A DNA stretch of 64,000 nt from Aquipseudomonas alcaligenes (GCF_900156545.1 NZ_FTNW01000005.1:459703-523702); one strand, 5' to 3'. Shown: positions 34,959 through 43,720, counted from the first letter of the stretch. Numbers and translations are program-made. Notes: generated from the sequence alone by a model not told the origin.

Positions 34959-36093
34959 AGCGGCTTCGTGCCTCGTTTTTATCAGCAGGGCGGCCGAGCA
35001 GGGCCGGCAGCAGAGTGGAGAACAGACTCATCAGCAGCAGGCCGAAGTAGATCAGCGCGTCGATCAGCTGCAGCTGCAGGAGCAGGTTGAGGAAGACGAT
35101 TTCGGTGAGGCCGCGGATGTTCAGCAGCAGGCTCTCGCGCCACTTCACCCGCGCTGCGGCGCTTGGGTCGGCCCAGTGCAGACCGAGCCAGCTGCCGAGC
35201 ATTTTGCTCAACACCGGCAGCGCCAGGAGGATAGCGATGACCGTCCAGGAGGTGTCTTGACCTATGCCATGGAAATCCACCCGTAGCACGCCGAACGTCA
35301 GGATCAGCGGCACCGCCAGGCCGTTGATCAGCAGCTTCCAATGGCGCAGCGGCAGCGGTAATACGAAGGGCTGCCTGAGCCAGCCCAGGCACAGCATGTA
35401 GGCGATGCCGAACACCAGGGTGTTGAGGCCCAACTGCTGGAACAGCAGCATCAAGGCGAAGAACGGCAAGCTGTAGAGCAGTGGCTGGCGCAGCTTGAGC
35501 AGGCGCAGTGCGAGTGGCAGCGCGGCAGCCAGCAGCGGCCACAGCAGGGCGGCGGGGTTGCTGCTGCCCTGCGCCAGGCCGAACAGGCTCCAGCACAGGA
35601 AGTCCATCAGGATTGCCGCATGCAGCAGGCGCTTGGTGGCTTCCGCCGGGTAGCCGATGCTCTGCAGGAACAGGTAGAGCACCGGAATCGCGGTGATCGA
35701 GAACAGCAGGCCGATGCCCACCGAACTGAGCCAGCTGCGCTCACCAGGCAGCAGCCAGAGCGAACAGGCCAGGCCGGCCAGCATCGGCACCAGGAAACTG
35801 GGCAGGGCGATCTTCACGCAGGCCGGGCTGAGATCGAGGTCGATCACGTCGCTGAGGATGTAGCCCAGCAGCAGGGCGAAGCACAGGCCGTAGGCCAGGT
35901 TCAGCCAGGTCGGGGCCAGCAGGTCGGTGGCGCTCAGCTGCCAGTGCGGCTCGACCCAGAACAGCAGCACGGCGGGAATGGCGATGGCGGCGACCAGCAA
36001 CTGGCCGACGATGGGTATCAGCCGGCGCCCGCCGATCCAGGCCACCAGGGCGTAGATGGCCAGGGCCAGCAGCCAGAAGCCGAGCACGTTCAT
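34945..36093 (-). CDS. Polytopic cation/proton antiporter-like protein
   Basis: A 382-residue integral membrane protein with about 11-12 hydrophobic segments. The stretch GLLFSITAIPVLYLFLQSIGYP then LLHAAILMDFLCW resembles the CPA2 (KefB/GerN-like) antiporter core where a conserved Asp pair lies; only one Asp is seen (MDF), so transport activity is uncertain. The start is an ATG at 36093, four bases inside the MMPL gene. I do not recall this as a standard aryl polyene component; it may supply ion gradients for export or be a diverged transporter. Confidence 0.68.
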   Translation of the reverse strand: MNVLGFWLLALAIYALVAWIGGRRLIPIVGQLLVAAIAIPAVLLFWVEPHWQLSATDLLAPTWLNLAYGLCFALLLGYILSDVIDLDLSPACVKIALPSFLVPMLAGLACSLWLLPGERSWLSSVGIGLLFSITAIPVLYLFLQSIGYPAEATKRLLHAAILMDFLCWSLFGLAQGSSNPAALLWPLLAAALPLALRLLKLRQPLLYSLPFFALMLLFQQLGLNTLVFGIAYMLCLGWLRQPFVLPLPLRHWKLLINGLAVPLILTFGVLRVDFHGIGQDTSWTVIAILLALPVLSKMLGSWLGLHWADPSAAARVKWRESLLLNIRGLTEIVFLNLLLQLQLIDALIYFGLLLMSLFSTLLPALLGRPADKNEARSRYEVS

Positions 36094-38417
36094 GCGCTCA
36101 CCTCCTGGCGCGGTCGCGCGGCGGCCCAGGGCGCAAGCAGGAAGCAGAACAGCAGGCCGAGGCTGATGGCCAGACCGAAGTTGGCGATGGCCGGGGTCTG
36201 GCTGAGCAGCAGCAGGCCGAACGACAGCCAGGCAGTGAGCGCCGAGAGCAGAGTGCCAAGTAGGCTTACCGCCGGCCCGCCGATGTTCTCGCGCATGAGG
36301 ATGGCGTAGTCGACGCCGATGGCGGTGATCAGCAGCAGGCCGAACAGGCTGAACAAGGTCAGCGGCTGGCCCAGCCAGCCCAGGCAGGCCAGCGCCGCCA
36401 GGGCCGACAGCAGTGGCAGGCAGATCACCCGCAGTGCGCCGCCGAGGCCGAAGGGCAGGCACAGCAGCAGGAGAATGGCGGCGCTGGAGATCAGCTTGAG
36501 TTCGGCGGCGCTGAGCTGGGTGGCGGCGAACAGACCGTTCAGCTCGCCGAGGCGATCGACCAGCTGCACGCCCTCCAGTCCAGCGGCAGCCTGCTGCAGC
36601 AGCGCCGTGTCATTGAGGCCCTGCAGGCTGACGATACCGGCTACTCCACGCTCACTGCGGCCCAGCCATAGCGGACGCCAGGCTTCGCCCAGTGGTCCGG
36701 CCAGGGCTTGGTCCAGATTCGGCTGCGGTGTTTTCAGGAGTTCGTCCAGTTCGGCACGCAGCGCCGCTTCCGGTAGACCGAGATCGAGCAGCGGTTGCCA
36801 GTGCTGCGGCAGCTGCTGCAGCGCGGCGCGCAGCGGCGCCAGTTCGCTCTCGGGTGCGGCCAGCTGGCTAAGGGCGCGATAGCCGCGCAGATGGCCGGCG
36901 ACGATGGCGGCGTCCAGGCGCTGGCTCAGTTCGGCCTGGCGTTGCAGCAGCTGTTGCTCGTCGGCGCCGCGCACCAGGAAGAACTGGCTGGTGGGCTGCT
37001 GCCCGGTCAGCTCGGCGATGCGTCTGGCCTCGTCCATCAGCTGAGGCTCCTGGCCCAGCCACTGACGCAGGTCGTTCTGCGGCGTCAGTTGCCACAGGCC
37101 GCCGGCGCAGAAGGCCAGCAGGGCGAGCAGCCACGGCCAGCTGCCGGTGCGTGCCAGCAGGCGTGCACGTCGCTCGACCAGGCTTTCGGCGGCATGGCGT
37201 AGGCTGGCCGGTGGTGCCAGGCGCAGGTTGTTCAGCCAGGCCGGTAGCAGGCACACCGAACACAAGTAGGCGCCGATCAGCCCGGCGGCGGAGAACAGGG
37301 CGATCTGGGTCAGCGCCGGGAAGGGCGTGAAGGCCAGCGCCACATAGCCGGCCAGGTTGGTGCCCAGGCTCAGGCTCAGGCCCGGCAGGGTCTCGCGCAG
37401 GGCGCCCCAGCTCGACCACGGGCTGTCGCCCCAGCTCTTGCTCAGGTAGTGCTGCGGGTAGTCGGCGGCGACGCCGACCAGGCTGGCGCCGAGCACCAGG
37501 GTCAGCGCGTTGATCTGGCCGAACACCAGCACGCAGGCCGTGCAGCCGGCCAGCAGCGCCACACCCATCGGCAGCAGGCTGACCAGCACGCGCGGACGGC
37601 GGAAGGCCAGCAGGAGCAGGAGCAGGGTGCCGAGGGTGGCGCCGCCGCCGATCAGGGCGATCTCGCGGGTGGCCTTGGCCTGGCCGGCCGCCGCGTGCAG
37701 CGCACCGCCGGCGGCGAGCAGCTGGCCGCCCTGGTTCTCGACCTGCTGGCGCAGCTCGGCCACGGCGGCGGCGATCTGCGGCGGCGCCTGCATGTCGAAG
37801 GCATCGCCGCGGGTGCGCAGGCGCAGCAGGGCCCAGGTGGTGCCGCTGTCCTGCAGCAGCAGGGCGCCGCTGCCGAGGTCGGCCTGGATGCGGCTGCCGG
37901 GATTGAGCGTCTGCTGGGCGCGCAGGCCGAGGCCGAGCCAGTCCTGCTCGATGGGCAGCAGGCCGAAGCCGGCGAAGGTGTCGAACAGTTGCTGGGCGCG
38001 CTGTTCGATGAACGTGTCCGGTTGTTCGATCAGCAGCTGGTGGTCGAGCGGTGCCAGCAGCGATAGGCGCTCCTCACCCAGCTGCTCACGGATGGCGTCG
38101 AGGTCTGCCTGCAGGCTCCATTGCACCTTGTCGAAGCGTCCGCTGGCCAGCCACTGCTCACCGGCCTGGCGCACCAGCTCGATGGCGCGTTCGCGTTGTG
38201 GATGGCCGATGAGGATCAGCAGCTCGCGCGACAGCGGCTCCTGCATGCGCTGCTCGGCCTGTTGCACCAGTTCGTCGCCAGCACCCTTGGGTAGTAAGGC
38301 GAGCATGCTGGCCTGCACCGGCGGGCCGTCGCGCCACTGCCAGGCGGCCAGCGCCAGCAGGGCCAGGAGCAGTACGCCGAACAGGCGCGGCAGGGTTTGC
38401 TGCAGGCTAGGGGACAA
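36090..38417 (-). CDS. MMPL/RND-family exporter of the pigment operon
   Basis: A 775-residue inner-membrane transporter with two repeats of six membrane segments: TM1 at residues ~12-30, a large periplasmic domain, a TM block around residues 245-390, then a second periplasmic loop and terminal TM block. ALTLVLGASLVGVAADYPQHYLSK and LLLITAIGVDYAILMREN are the paired RND TM4-like motifs with Asp. This is the ApeM-type exporter thought to move the lipid-linked aryl polyene. Translation starts at a TTG (38417), 11 bases inside the LolA-like gene, with GGAG 10 bases upstream; no better start is available. Confidence 0.88.
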   Translation of the reverse strand: MSPSLQQTLPRLFGVLLLALLALAAWQWRDGPPVQASMLALLPKGAGDELVQQAEQRMQEPLSRELLILIGHPQRERAIELVRQAGEQWLASGRFDKVQWSLQADLDAIREQLGEERLSLLAPLDHQLLIEQPDTFIEQRAQQLFDTFAGFGLLPIEQDWLGLGLRAQQTLNPGSRIQADLGSGALLLQDSGTTWALLRLRTRGDAFDMQAPPQIAAAVAELRQQVENQGGQLLAAGGALHAAAGQAKATREIALIGGGATLGTLLLLLLAFRRPRVLVSLLPMGVALLAGCTACVLVFGQINALTLVLGASLVGVAADYPQHYLSKSWGDSPWSSWGALRETLPGLSLSLGTNLAGYVALAFTPFPALTQIALFSAAGLIGAYLCSVCLLPAWLNNLRLAPPASLRHAAESLVERRARLLARTGSWPWLLALLAFCAGGLWQLTPQNDLRQWLGQEPQLMDEARRIAELTGQQPTSQFFLVRGADEQQLLQRQAELSQRLDAAIVAGHLRGYRALSQLAAPESELAPLRAALQQLPQHWQPLLDLGLPEAALRAELDELLKTPQPNLDQALAGPLGEAWRPLWLGRSERGVAGIVSLQGLNDTALLQQAAAGLEGVQLVDRLGELNGLFAATQLSAAELKLISSAAILLLLCLPFGLGGALRVICLPLLSALAALACLGWLGQPLTLFSLFGLLLITAIGVDYAILMRENIGGPAVSLLGTLLSALTAWLSFGLLLLSQTPAIANFGLAISLGLLFCFLLAPWAAARPRQEVSA

Positions 38418-39111
38418 GGTCGGCGCGCTCCTGCGCGGTCAGGGCATCGCCCGCCTGGCTCTGCGGCAGCTTGAGGACGGTGCGGTCACCCTGGGTTTCG
38501 ATCAGTTCGATGCGCTCGACCAGCGCGCCGCCGTCGATGCGGATGGCGCTGAAGATCTGCTTGAGCAGCAGCGAATGCGGGGTGAGCTTTAGCTGCCAGG
38601 CGTTCTGCTCGCCTGTGAGTTGCAGATCGAAGTCACGCTCCAGGCCCGAGCGGTCACCCTTGAGCACGGCGAGGAACAGGCGGCTCTGCTGGGCGGCGAC
38701 GTCCTGGCCCGGTTGCTGTTGCCAGCCATCGGGCGTGCGGCGGGCGATGCCGCTGTCGGCGATGCGGTAGTCCTGCTTCAGGGGCTTCTGCAGCAGCCAG
38801 AGCAGGCCATGGTCGCGGGACAGGGTGAAGTGGCCCTGGCTGGTCAGCGGGGTGGGGAGGGCGCGCAGGTGCTTTTCCTGCACGAACGGCCCGCGTACCA
38901 CTGCGGGTTTGGCGAGCTGGGCGCTGAGGTCGGACAGGTCGAAGGCCTGGGCGTGTGGGGTGCTTATGCTCAGGAGCAGCAGGCTCGCGGCTTTGATTAC
39001 TTGGCTAATTGTCGAGCTGGCTTTCGGGTTCGGGTTTCGCCCACCCGGGCGAGTTACTTTCTCTTTGCTCGTGCAAAGAGAAAGTAACCAAAGAGAAAGC
39101 ACGCCCGGCAT
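38407..39111 (-). CDS. LolA-like outer-membrane carrier with repeat-derived start
   Basis: The C-terminal ~195 residues (from FDLSDLSAQLAKPAVVRGPF) form a LolA-type periplasmic carrier, the ApeL role in moving lipids to the outer membrane. The hydrophobic core of a signal peptide (AASLLLLSISTPHAQA) remains but no ATG, GTG or TTG exists between it and a block of interspersed repeat. The nearest in-frame starts, an ATG at 39111 and a GTG at 39102, lie inside that repeat and would add ~30 odd residues (e.g. LWLLSLCTSKEKVT). I list the ATG; the reading frame stays open to 39849. Export may be weakened. MMPL overlaps its 3' end by 11 bases. Confidence 0.7.
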   Translation of the reverse strand: MPGVLSLWLLSLCTSKEKVTRPGGRNPNPKASSTISQVIKAASLLLLSISTPHAQAFDLSDLSAQLAKPAVVRGPFVQEKHLRALPTPLTSQGHFTLSRDHGLLWLLQKPLKQDYRIADSGIARRTPDGWQQQPGQDVAAQQSRLFLAVLKGDRSGLERDFDLQLTGEQNAWQLKLTPHSLLLKQIFSAIRIDGGALVERIELIETQGDRTVLKLPQSQAGDALTAQERADLVP

Positions 39112-39715
39112 ACGGGTCTCGCTGCGCTCGACTCCCCTCGCGCCATCATTGCTCCAGGGGCCCGCGCCGACGCGCCATCCCTGGCCCATCGGCGCTCTCG
39201 CGGCATCCATGCCGCTCAACCCCTTACGCAACGATTCTGCTCGGCCTCCTGACGGGACTAGTCCCGGCACAATCTCTTGCCTCAAGCCGGTAGGCAGTTG
39301 GTGGCCTTCGATTTGGCTAGCTGCGTAGGACGGGTAAAACCCGCGAGCGGTCTGCAGGGGCGAGCTCTGCTCGCGAACGGAGGGGAGCAGCGGCGCTCCC
39401 TCACCCCAACCCTCTCCCGGAGGGAGAGGGGGCTGGTCGAGCGTACGGGTAGACGCCAGTTGGCTTGTGGTGTTGCTGCCCGGTTTCAGGCGCGCTGAAG
39501 TCCCCGTCAGGAGGCCGAGTGGAGGTGTTACGCAGGGGGACGAGCCGCAGGGATGCGGCGAGAGGCTTAAAGGGCCATGGATGGCCCTTGTAAGCCGGCC
39601 CCCGGAGTGGCACCGGAGGGAGGGAACCCCGCCGAAGGCGGGGCCGGATGTCGGGGTGCCCTTCTTTTTGGTTACTTTTTCTTGGGCAAACAAGAAAAAG
39701 TGACGCGCCCGAGGG
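39043..39715. repeat. Composite interspersed repeat, two diverged copies in inverted orientation
   Basis: The left unit (about 39043-39262) and right unit (about 39503-39715) carry the same features in opposite orientation: a long hairpin (TTACTTTCTCTTTGC / GCAAAGAGAAAGTAA at 39054-39087; ACTTTTTCTTG / CAAGAAAAAGT at 39674-39701), a GGTTACTTT box, and a CCGTCAGGAGGCCGAG segment at the inner end. Between them (39263-39502) sit a GGACGGGTAAAACCCGCG fragment near 39329 and a CTCTCCC hairpin near 39412. The rest of the gap to 39845 (39716-39845) shows no gene. Small open frames here are not credible proteins. Confidence 0.75.
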
Positions 39716-39845
39716 GGCGCAACAAAAAGCGAAGAGCTACTGCGGTAGTTGGCTAGGCGATAGCGCAGCAAAGAGTCAGCAACTCGCCCGGCGGGGCGAA
39801 ACAGAGCGCTCAGAAGGCGCAGGAAACCAGCCGGGCTCAACAAGC

Positions 39846-40271
39846 TCACGCCAGAACCCTCTCCACCGCCTCAACAAACACCCGAGGCGATGCCAGCAGC
39901 ATCTCGCGAGTAGCGATCTCCACCGCCACCTGCACACTGCTGCCGCGGGTCATCCGCTCACCCGTCGCCACATCGGTGATCAGGTAATTGATCTTCAGTC
40001 GGTTCTCCCACTCCACCAGATCGGCGCGCACACGAATACGCTGACCGAACTGCGCGCCACGGATATAGCGCAGCTGCAGATCAATGATCGGCCAGGCATA
40101 GCCCGCATCCCGCATCTGCCGGTAGTTGTGCCCCAGCTTGTCGAGCAGCGCGCAGCGCGCCTCCTCGAAGTACTTCACGTAGTGGCCATGCCAGACCACT
40201 TCCATCATGTCCACGTCGAAGAACGGCACGACCAGCTCGATCTCCGCCTGCAGCACGCCTTCCTTACGCAT
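39846..40271 (-). CDS. 4-hydroxybenzoyl-CoA-like thioesterase of the pigment operon
   Basis: A 141-residue hotdog thioesterase with the catalytic-Asp pattern FFDVDMMEVVWHGHYVKYFEEAR split as FDVDMMEVVWHGHY and FEEAR, typical of the 4HBT/YbgC branch. In aryl polyene clusters this is the ApeK role, clearing misprimed ACP or releasing aryl intermediates. I start at the ATG at 40271; the open frame to 40631 runs through a hairpin repeat into the lyase gene's antisense space. Its stop should have joined the LolA-like gene closely, but ~730 bases of repeat now intervene. Confidence 0.86.
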   Translation of the reverse strand: MRKEGVLQAEIELVVPFFDVDMMEVVWHGHYVKYFEEARCALLDKLGHNYRQMRDAGYAWPIIDLQLRYIRGAQFGQRIRVRADLVEWENRLKINYLITDVATGERMTRGSSVQVAVEIATREMLLASPRVFVEAVERVLA

Positions 40272-40287
40272 GGCGAAGGCCTCCGTA

Positions 40288-40332
40288 GGGCGGGTGAAAC
40301 CCGCGAACGGCCAACGCGGGTTGCACCCGCCC
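40288..40332. repeat. GGGCGGGT hairpin repeat between lyase and thioesterase genes
   Basis: GGGCGGGTGAAACCCGCG (40288-40305) pairs with CGCGGGTTGCACCCGCCC (40315-40332), one mismatch. A related fragment is near 39329. It fills the 74-base gap between the ammonia-lyase stop and the thioesterase start and lacks a T run, so I treat it as a repeat, not a terminator. Confidence 0.65.
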
Positions 40333-40345
40333 GACGCCAGAGACG

Positions 40346-41875
40346 TTACGCATAGAGCCTCCAGTGGCGGCTGCGTATGCGCGCCAGGCACAGGCGCAGT
40401 TCGCCTTCCAGAGCGCGGTCCTCGATCACCGGCGGGAAGTCCGTGGCCAGCTGCTCGCGCATGGCCGCCAGCGGCGCGGGAATGTCGGTCTTGCCGGCGC
40501 GCTCGCGCAGCCACACGCCCTGGTTGGCGGCCAGCAGGGTGGCGGCGGCCACCTGCTCGGTCAGCTCCAGGCTGCGCAGGGCGTCGCGCGCGGCGATGGT
40601 GCCCATGCTCACCTTGTCCTGGTTGTGGCACTCGGTGGAGCGCGAGAACACGCTGGCCGGCAGGGTGTTCTTCAGCGCCTCGGCGGTCCAGGCGCTGGCG
40701 CCGATCTGCACGGCCTTGAAGCCGTGGTTGATCATTGCGGTTTCCGCCGGCGCGCCGGACAGGTTGCTCGGCAGGCCGTGGTTGTAGCGGGTGTCGACCA
40801 GCAGCGCGAGCTGGCGGTCGAGCAGGTCGGCGACGTTACCGACCAGATTCTTCAGGCTGTCCATGGCGAAGGCGATGTGCCCGCCGTAGAAGTGCCCGCC
40901 GTGCAGGGTGCGCTCGGTCTCGGCGTCGAACAGCGGGTTGTCGTTGGCGCTGTTCAGTTCGATCTCGATGAACTGCCGCAGCAGGCCCAGACTGTCGGCC
41001 AGCACGCCGAGCACGTGCGGCGCGCAGCGCAGCGAGTAGCGGTCCTGCAGACGGTGCAGCGGCGGCAGCGGCTCGGCCACGGCCAGGTCCTGGCGTAGCC
41101 AGGCGGCGACCTGGGTTTGGCCCGGGTGGGGTTTGGCGGCGAACAGGCGCTCGTCGAAGTGTTCCGGGTTGCCTTCCAGCGCCACCACGTTGAGTGCGGT
41201 GATGCGCGTGGCCAGCTGCAGCAGGTAGTCGGCGCGCGAATAGGCCATGCAGGCCAGGGCGGTCATCACCGCGGTGCCGTTCATCAGCGCCAGGGCTTCC
41301 TTCGGGCGCAGCACCAGCGGTGTCCAGCCAAGTTCCTGGTGCACGTCCGCTGCGCTGCGGCGTTCGCCCTTGTACATCACCTCGCGCTCACCGCTCAGCG
41401 TGGCGGCGACGTAGGACAGCGGGGTCAGGTCGCCGCTGGCACCGACCGAGCCTTCTTCCGGGATCAGCGGCAGCACATCGTGTTCGAGGAATGCCTGCAG
41501 GCGCTCCAGCAGCTCCACGCGTACCCCGGACACGCCATGGCACAGCGACTGCAGGCGCGCGGCCAGCACGGCGCGGGTGCTGGCTTCGTCGAGCAGCTTG
41601 CCCAGGCCGCAGCCGTGGAAGGTGAACAGGTGCCGGGGCAGCGCTTCGACCTGGTGCAGTGGCACCGCCACCACGCAGGAGTCGCCGTAGCCGGTGGTGA
41701 CGCCGTAGATCACGCCTTCCTGGTCCAGCAGGGTGTCGAGGAAGCGCGCGCCCTTGGCGATCTTCTCGCGGAAGGCGGCATCGCCCTGCAGCTGGGCGCG
41801 GGCGCTGCGCTGGGCCAGGGCGACCACCTGTTCGATGGTCAGCTGGGCGTCGCCGAAGGTCACGTGGTCAGTCAT
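40346..41875 (-). CDS. Aromatic amino acid ammonia-lyase (HAL/PAL/TAL family)
   Basis: A 509-residue MIO-dependent lyase that probably converts tyrosine or phenylalanine into the coumarate- or cinnamate-type starter of the aryl polyene. The cofactor is formed from Ala146-Ser147-Gly148 in GSVGASGDLTPLSYVA; the catalytic Tyr is in VIYGVTTGYG (Tyr57). The substrate-selecting dipeptide aligns by eye to Phe86-His87 (HLFTFHGCGLG), unlike the Ser-His, Phe-Leu or His-Leu pairs of well-known HAL, PAL and TAL. The start overlaps the acyltransferase stop by 8 bases. The specific amino acid cannot be fixed from the sequence. Confidence 0.9.
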   Translation of the reverse strand: MTDHVTFGDAQLTIEQVVALAQRSARAQLQGDAAFREKIAKGARFLDTLLDQEGVIYGVTTGYGDSCVVAVPLHQVEALPRHLFTFHGCGLGKLLDEASTRAVLAARLQSLCHGVSGVRVELLERLQAFLEHDVLPLIPEEGSVGASGDLTPLSYVAATLSGEREVMYKGERRSAADVHQELGWTPLVLRPKEALALMNGTAVMTALACMAYSRADYLLQLATRITALNVVALEGNPEHFDERLFAAKPHPGQTQVAAWLRQDLAVAEPLPPLHRLQDRYSLRCAPHVLGVLADSLGLLRQFIEIELNSANDNPLFDAETERTLHGGHFYGGHIAFAMDSLKNLVGNVADLLDRQLALLVDTRYNHGLPSNLSGAPAETAMINHGFKAVQIGASAWTAEALKNTLPASVFSRSTECHNQDKVSMGTIAARDALRSLELTEQVAAATLLAANQGVWLRERAGKTDIPAPLAAMREQLATDFPPVIEDRALEGELRLCLARIRSRHWRLYA

Positions 41876-42800
41876 GGGTATTCCAGAACGGGTAGAAGTT
41901 GAACCATTGCCGCGGGGCGCTCAGGCAGTGCTGGCCGAGGCGCTCGGCGTAGCGTTGTACCCAGGCGTGGATCACCGCGTCGCGGTCACGCCGCGTCCAC
42001 TGCACCGCATCGGCGAAGCTCTCCAGGTGAACCTGATAGTGGCCGTCGATCTTCAGGCAGTGCATCAGGTTGACCGGGCAGCGCAGCAAGCCGGCCAGTA
42101 GCCAGGGCCCCTGGGGGAAGGCGGCGGGCTGGCCGAGGAAGTCCACGGTGACGTTGCGCCCGCCGTGCAGCGGCACACGGTCGCCGGCGATCGCCAGCCA
42201 TTCGCCGCGCTCCAGGCGCTCGGACAGCTGCAGCATTACGGCCGGGTCCAGCTCGCTGACCTGGATCAGGCGCAGGTGACTGGCGCCGGCCTCGCCCAGC
42301 AGGCGATTGAACTGTGCGGCGTGCTTGGTGTGCACCAACACGTTCATCTGTACCTTCTCGCCCAGCTCGGCGAGGGCGCGGCAGACTTCCAGATTGCCCA
42401 GGTGTGCAGTGACCAGCAGCTGGCCGCGGCTGCCATCGTGCAGGTGCTGGCGCAGGTCGTCGGGGTCGATCAGGGCGATCTGATCCAGGCCGAGGCGGCC
42501 GTTCCACACGTCGAGCTTGTCCAGCAGCGCGTCGGCGAAGGTCATGAACTGGGCAAGCACCGAGCCGAAGCGCGGCGCCAGGTCCGGTCGCTCTGCCCAG
42601 CGGGCCAGGTTGCGCTGGTACTGCAGGATGCTCTGCCGTGCCCGGCGACCAAACACAAAGAAGTATAGGACGATGGCATACAGCAGCGGACTCAGCGCGC
42701 GGCGGCCCAGCACTCGCACGGCGCCGGCGGTGAACTTCATCAGCAGGAAGCTGCCGCGCTCGCGTTGCCGCGCCCAGTGTTCGGTGTTCGGCCTGCTCAT
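41868..42800 (-). CDS. LpxL/HtrB-like lipid acyltransferase
   Basis: A 310-residue membrane-anchored acyltransferase of the lipid A lauroyl/myristoyl transferase family. It has one N-terminal hydrophobic segment (LSPLLYAIVLYFFVFG) and the HX4E catalytic pattern as AHLGNLEVCRAL. The family uses acyl-ACP donors, so it may attach the aryl polyene acyl chain to a lipid-like anchor. The ATG at 42800 overlaps the glycosyltransferase stop by four bases; the long frame to 43121 is a shadow of that gene. Confidence 0.87.
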   Translation of the reverse strand: MSRPNTEHWARQRERGSFLLMKFTAGAVRVLGRRALSPLLYAIVLYFFVFGRRARQSILQYQRNLARWAERPDLAPRFGSVLAQFMTFADALLDKLDVWNGRLGLDQIALIDPDDLRQHLHDGSRGQLLVTAHLGNLEVCRALAELGEKVQMNVLVHTKHAAQFNRLLGEAGASHLRLIQVSELDPAVMLQLSERLERGEWLAIAGDRVPLHGGRNVTVDFLGQPAAFPQGPWLLAGLLRCPVNLMHCLKIDGHYQVHLESFADAVQWTRRDRDAVIHAWVQRYAERLGQHCLSAPRQWFNFYPFWNTHD

Positions 42801-43531
42801 CGGTGCCACCGGCGCCAGAGGATCAGCGGTGCGCGCAGCAACATGCCGAAGAACAGCTTGGCGTGCATCTTCGAGATCAACGCGTTGTCGTGTAGCAGAC
42901 GGAAGTGCGAGAGGCCATCCAGCGGATAGTGCACGCGGGTCGGCAGCCACTGCATGGGCTGGTTGCGCCAGGCCAGGCGGACCAGAACTTCCGGGTCGAA
43001 GTCCATGCGCTTGCCCAGGCGGGTGCTGTCGAGCAGTGCCACCGTGGGGGCCAGCGGGTAGACACGAAAGCCGCACATGGCGTCGCGGATCGACAGCGAC
43101 AGGCTGTTGATCCACACCCATACATGGGTCAGGTAGCGTGCGTACAGGCGGCCCTTTGGCACGCTTTCGTCGTACTGCGGATAGCCGCAGACCAGCGCCT
43201 GTGGATGCGCGCGTGAAGTGGCGAGGAAGGTGGCGATATCGGCCAGGTCGTGCTGGCCGTCGGCGTCCACCTGCAGGGCATGGCTAAAGCCCAGGCGCTG
43301 CGCTTCGCGCAGGCCGGCCATCACCGCGCCACCCTTGCCCTGGTTGACCGGCAGGCGCACCAGGTAGGTGTTGTCCTGTTGCGCCAGCTGGTCCATCACC
43401 GCCGCGCAGCTGCTGCTGGAGGCATCGTCGACCAGCACGCAGGGCAGGCCGGCTTCATGCAGTGCGGCGACCACCACGGGCAGCGCGTGCTCGTGGTTGT
43501 ACACCGGGATGACGGCGCAGGGCTTATGCAT
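42797..43531 (-). CDS. Family 2 glycosyltransferase
   Basis: A 244-residue GT-A fold glycosyltransferase with N-terminal VIPVYNHEHALPVVV, VLVDDASSSS and the DXD-like QVDADGQHD. It has no clear multi-pass membrane domain, though the C-terminus (FFGMLLRAPLILWRRW) is amphipathic and may attach to the membrane. In aryl polyene clusters it likely builds the glycolipid head to which the polyene is esterified; donor and acceptor are unknown. Confidence 0.86.
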   Translation of the reverse strand: MHKPCAVIPVYNHEHALPVVVAALHEAGLPCVLVDDASSSSCAAVMDQLAQQDNTYLVRLPVNQGKGGAVMAGLREAQRLGFSHALQVDADGQHDLADIATFLATSRAHPQALVCGYPQYDESVPKGRLYARYLTHVWVWINSLSLSIRDAMCGFRVYPLAPTVALLDSTRLGKRMDFDPEVLVRLAWRNQPMQWLPTRVHYPLDGLSHFRLLHDNALISKMHAKLFFGMLLRAPLILWRRWHR

Positions 43532-43567
43532 GGGCAGCCCCCCTCACCGGTACGCCTGCCGCCCCAG

Positions 43568-43702
43568 CCCTCACCCCAGCCCTCTCCCGGAGGGAGAGGG
43601 AGCTGGCCGTGCAGGTCGGCAGAGCGATGTGTAGGTCAAACAGTTCGGCTGCCAACACATACTTCCCCTCTCCCCTTGGGAGAGGGGCCAGGGGTGAGGG
43701 TC
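43568..43702. repeat. CTCTCCC palindromic element in the pigment operon
   Basis: Two hairpins (CCTCTCCC / GGGAGAGG at 43581-43599; CCCCTCTCCC / GGGAGAGGGG at 43665-43687) are flanked by inverted ends reading CCCTCACCCCAGC and GCCAGGGGTGAGGG-like. Related hairpins occur near 39412 and at 63671-63710. It occupies most of the 189-base gap between the ligase and glycosyltransferase genes and looks like a MITE-type insertion. Confidence 0.75.
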
Positions 43703-43720
43703 TGCCAGGCACGAACAGTC

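Noticed and set aside
39054..39087. Hairpin as an intrinsic terminator
   Set aside because: Perfect 15-base stem but low GC and no T run on either strand after it; it recurs as part of a repeat family.
39043..39715. Insertion sequence with transposase
   Set aside because: No transposase frame and no target-site duplication that I can see; two inverted repeat copies explain it.
39112..39849. The remaining upstream part of the LolA-like frame and other small frames in the repeat
   Set aside because: Proline/arginine-rich translation of repeat DNA with no family resemblance; kept as repeat.
43568..43702. CRISPR-like array
   Set aside because: Only two unequal hairpins with no regular spacer length and no cas genes.
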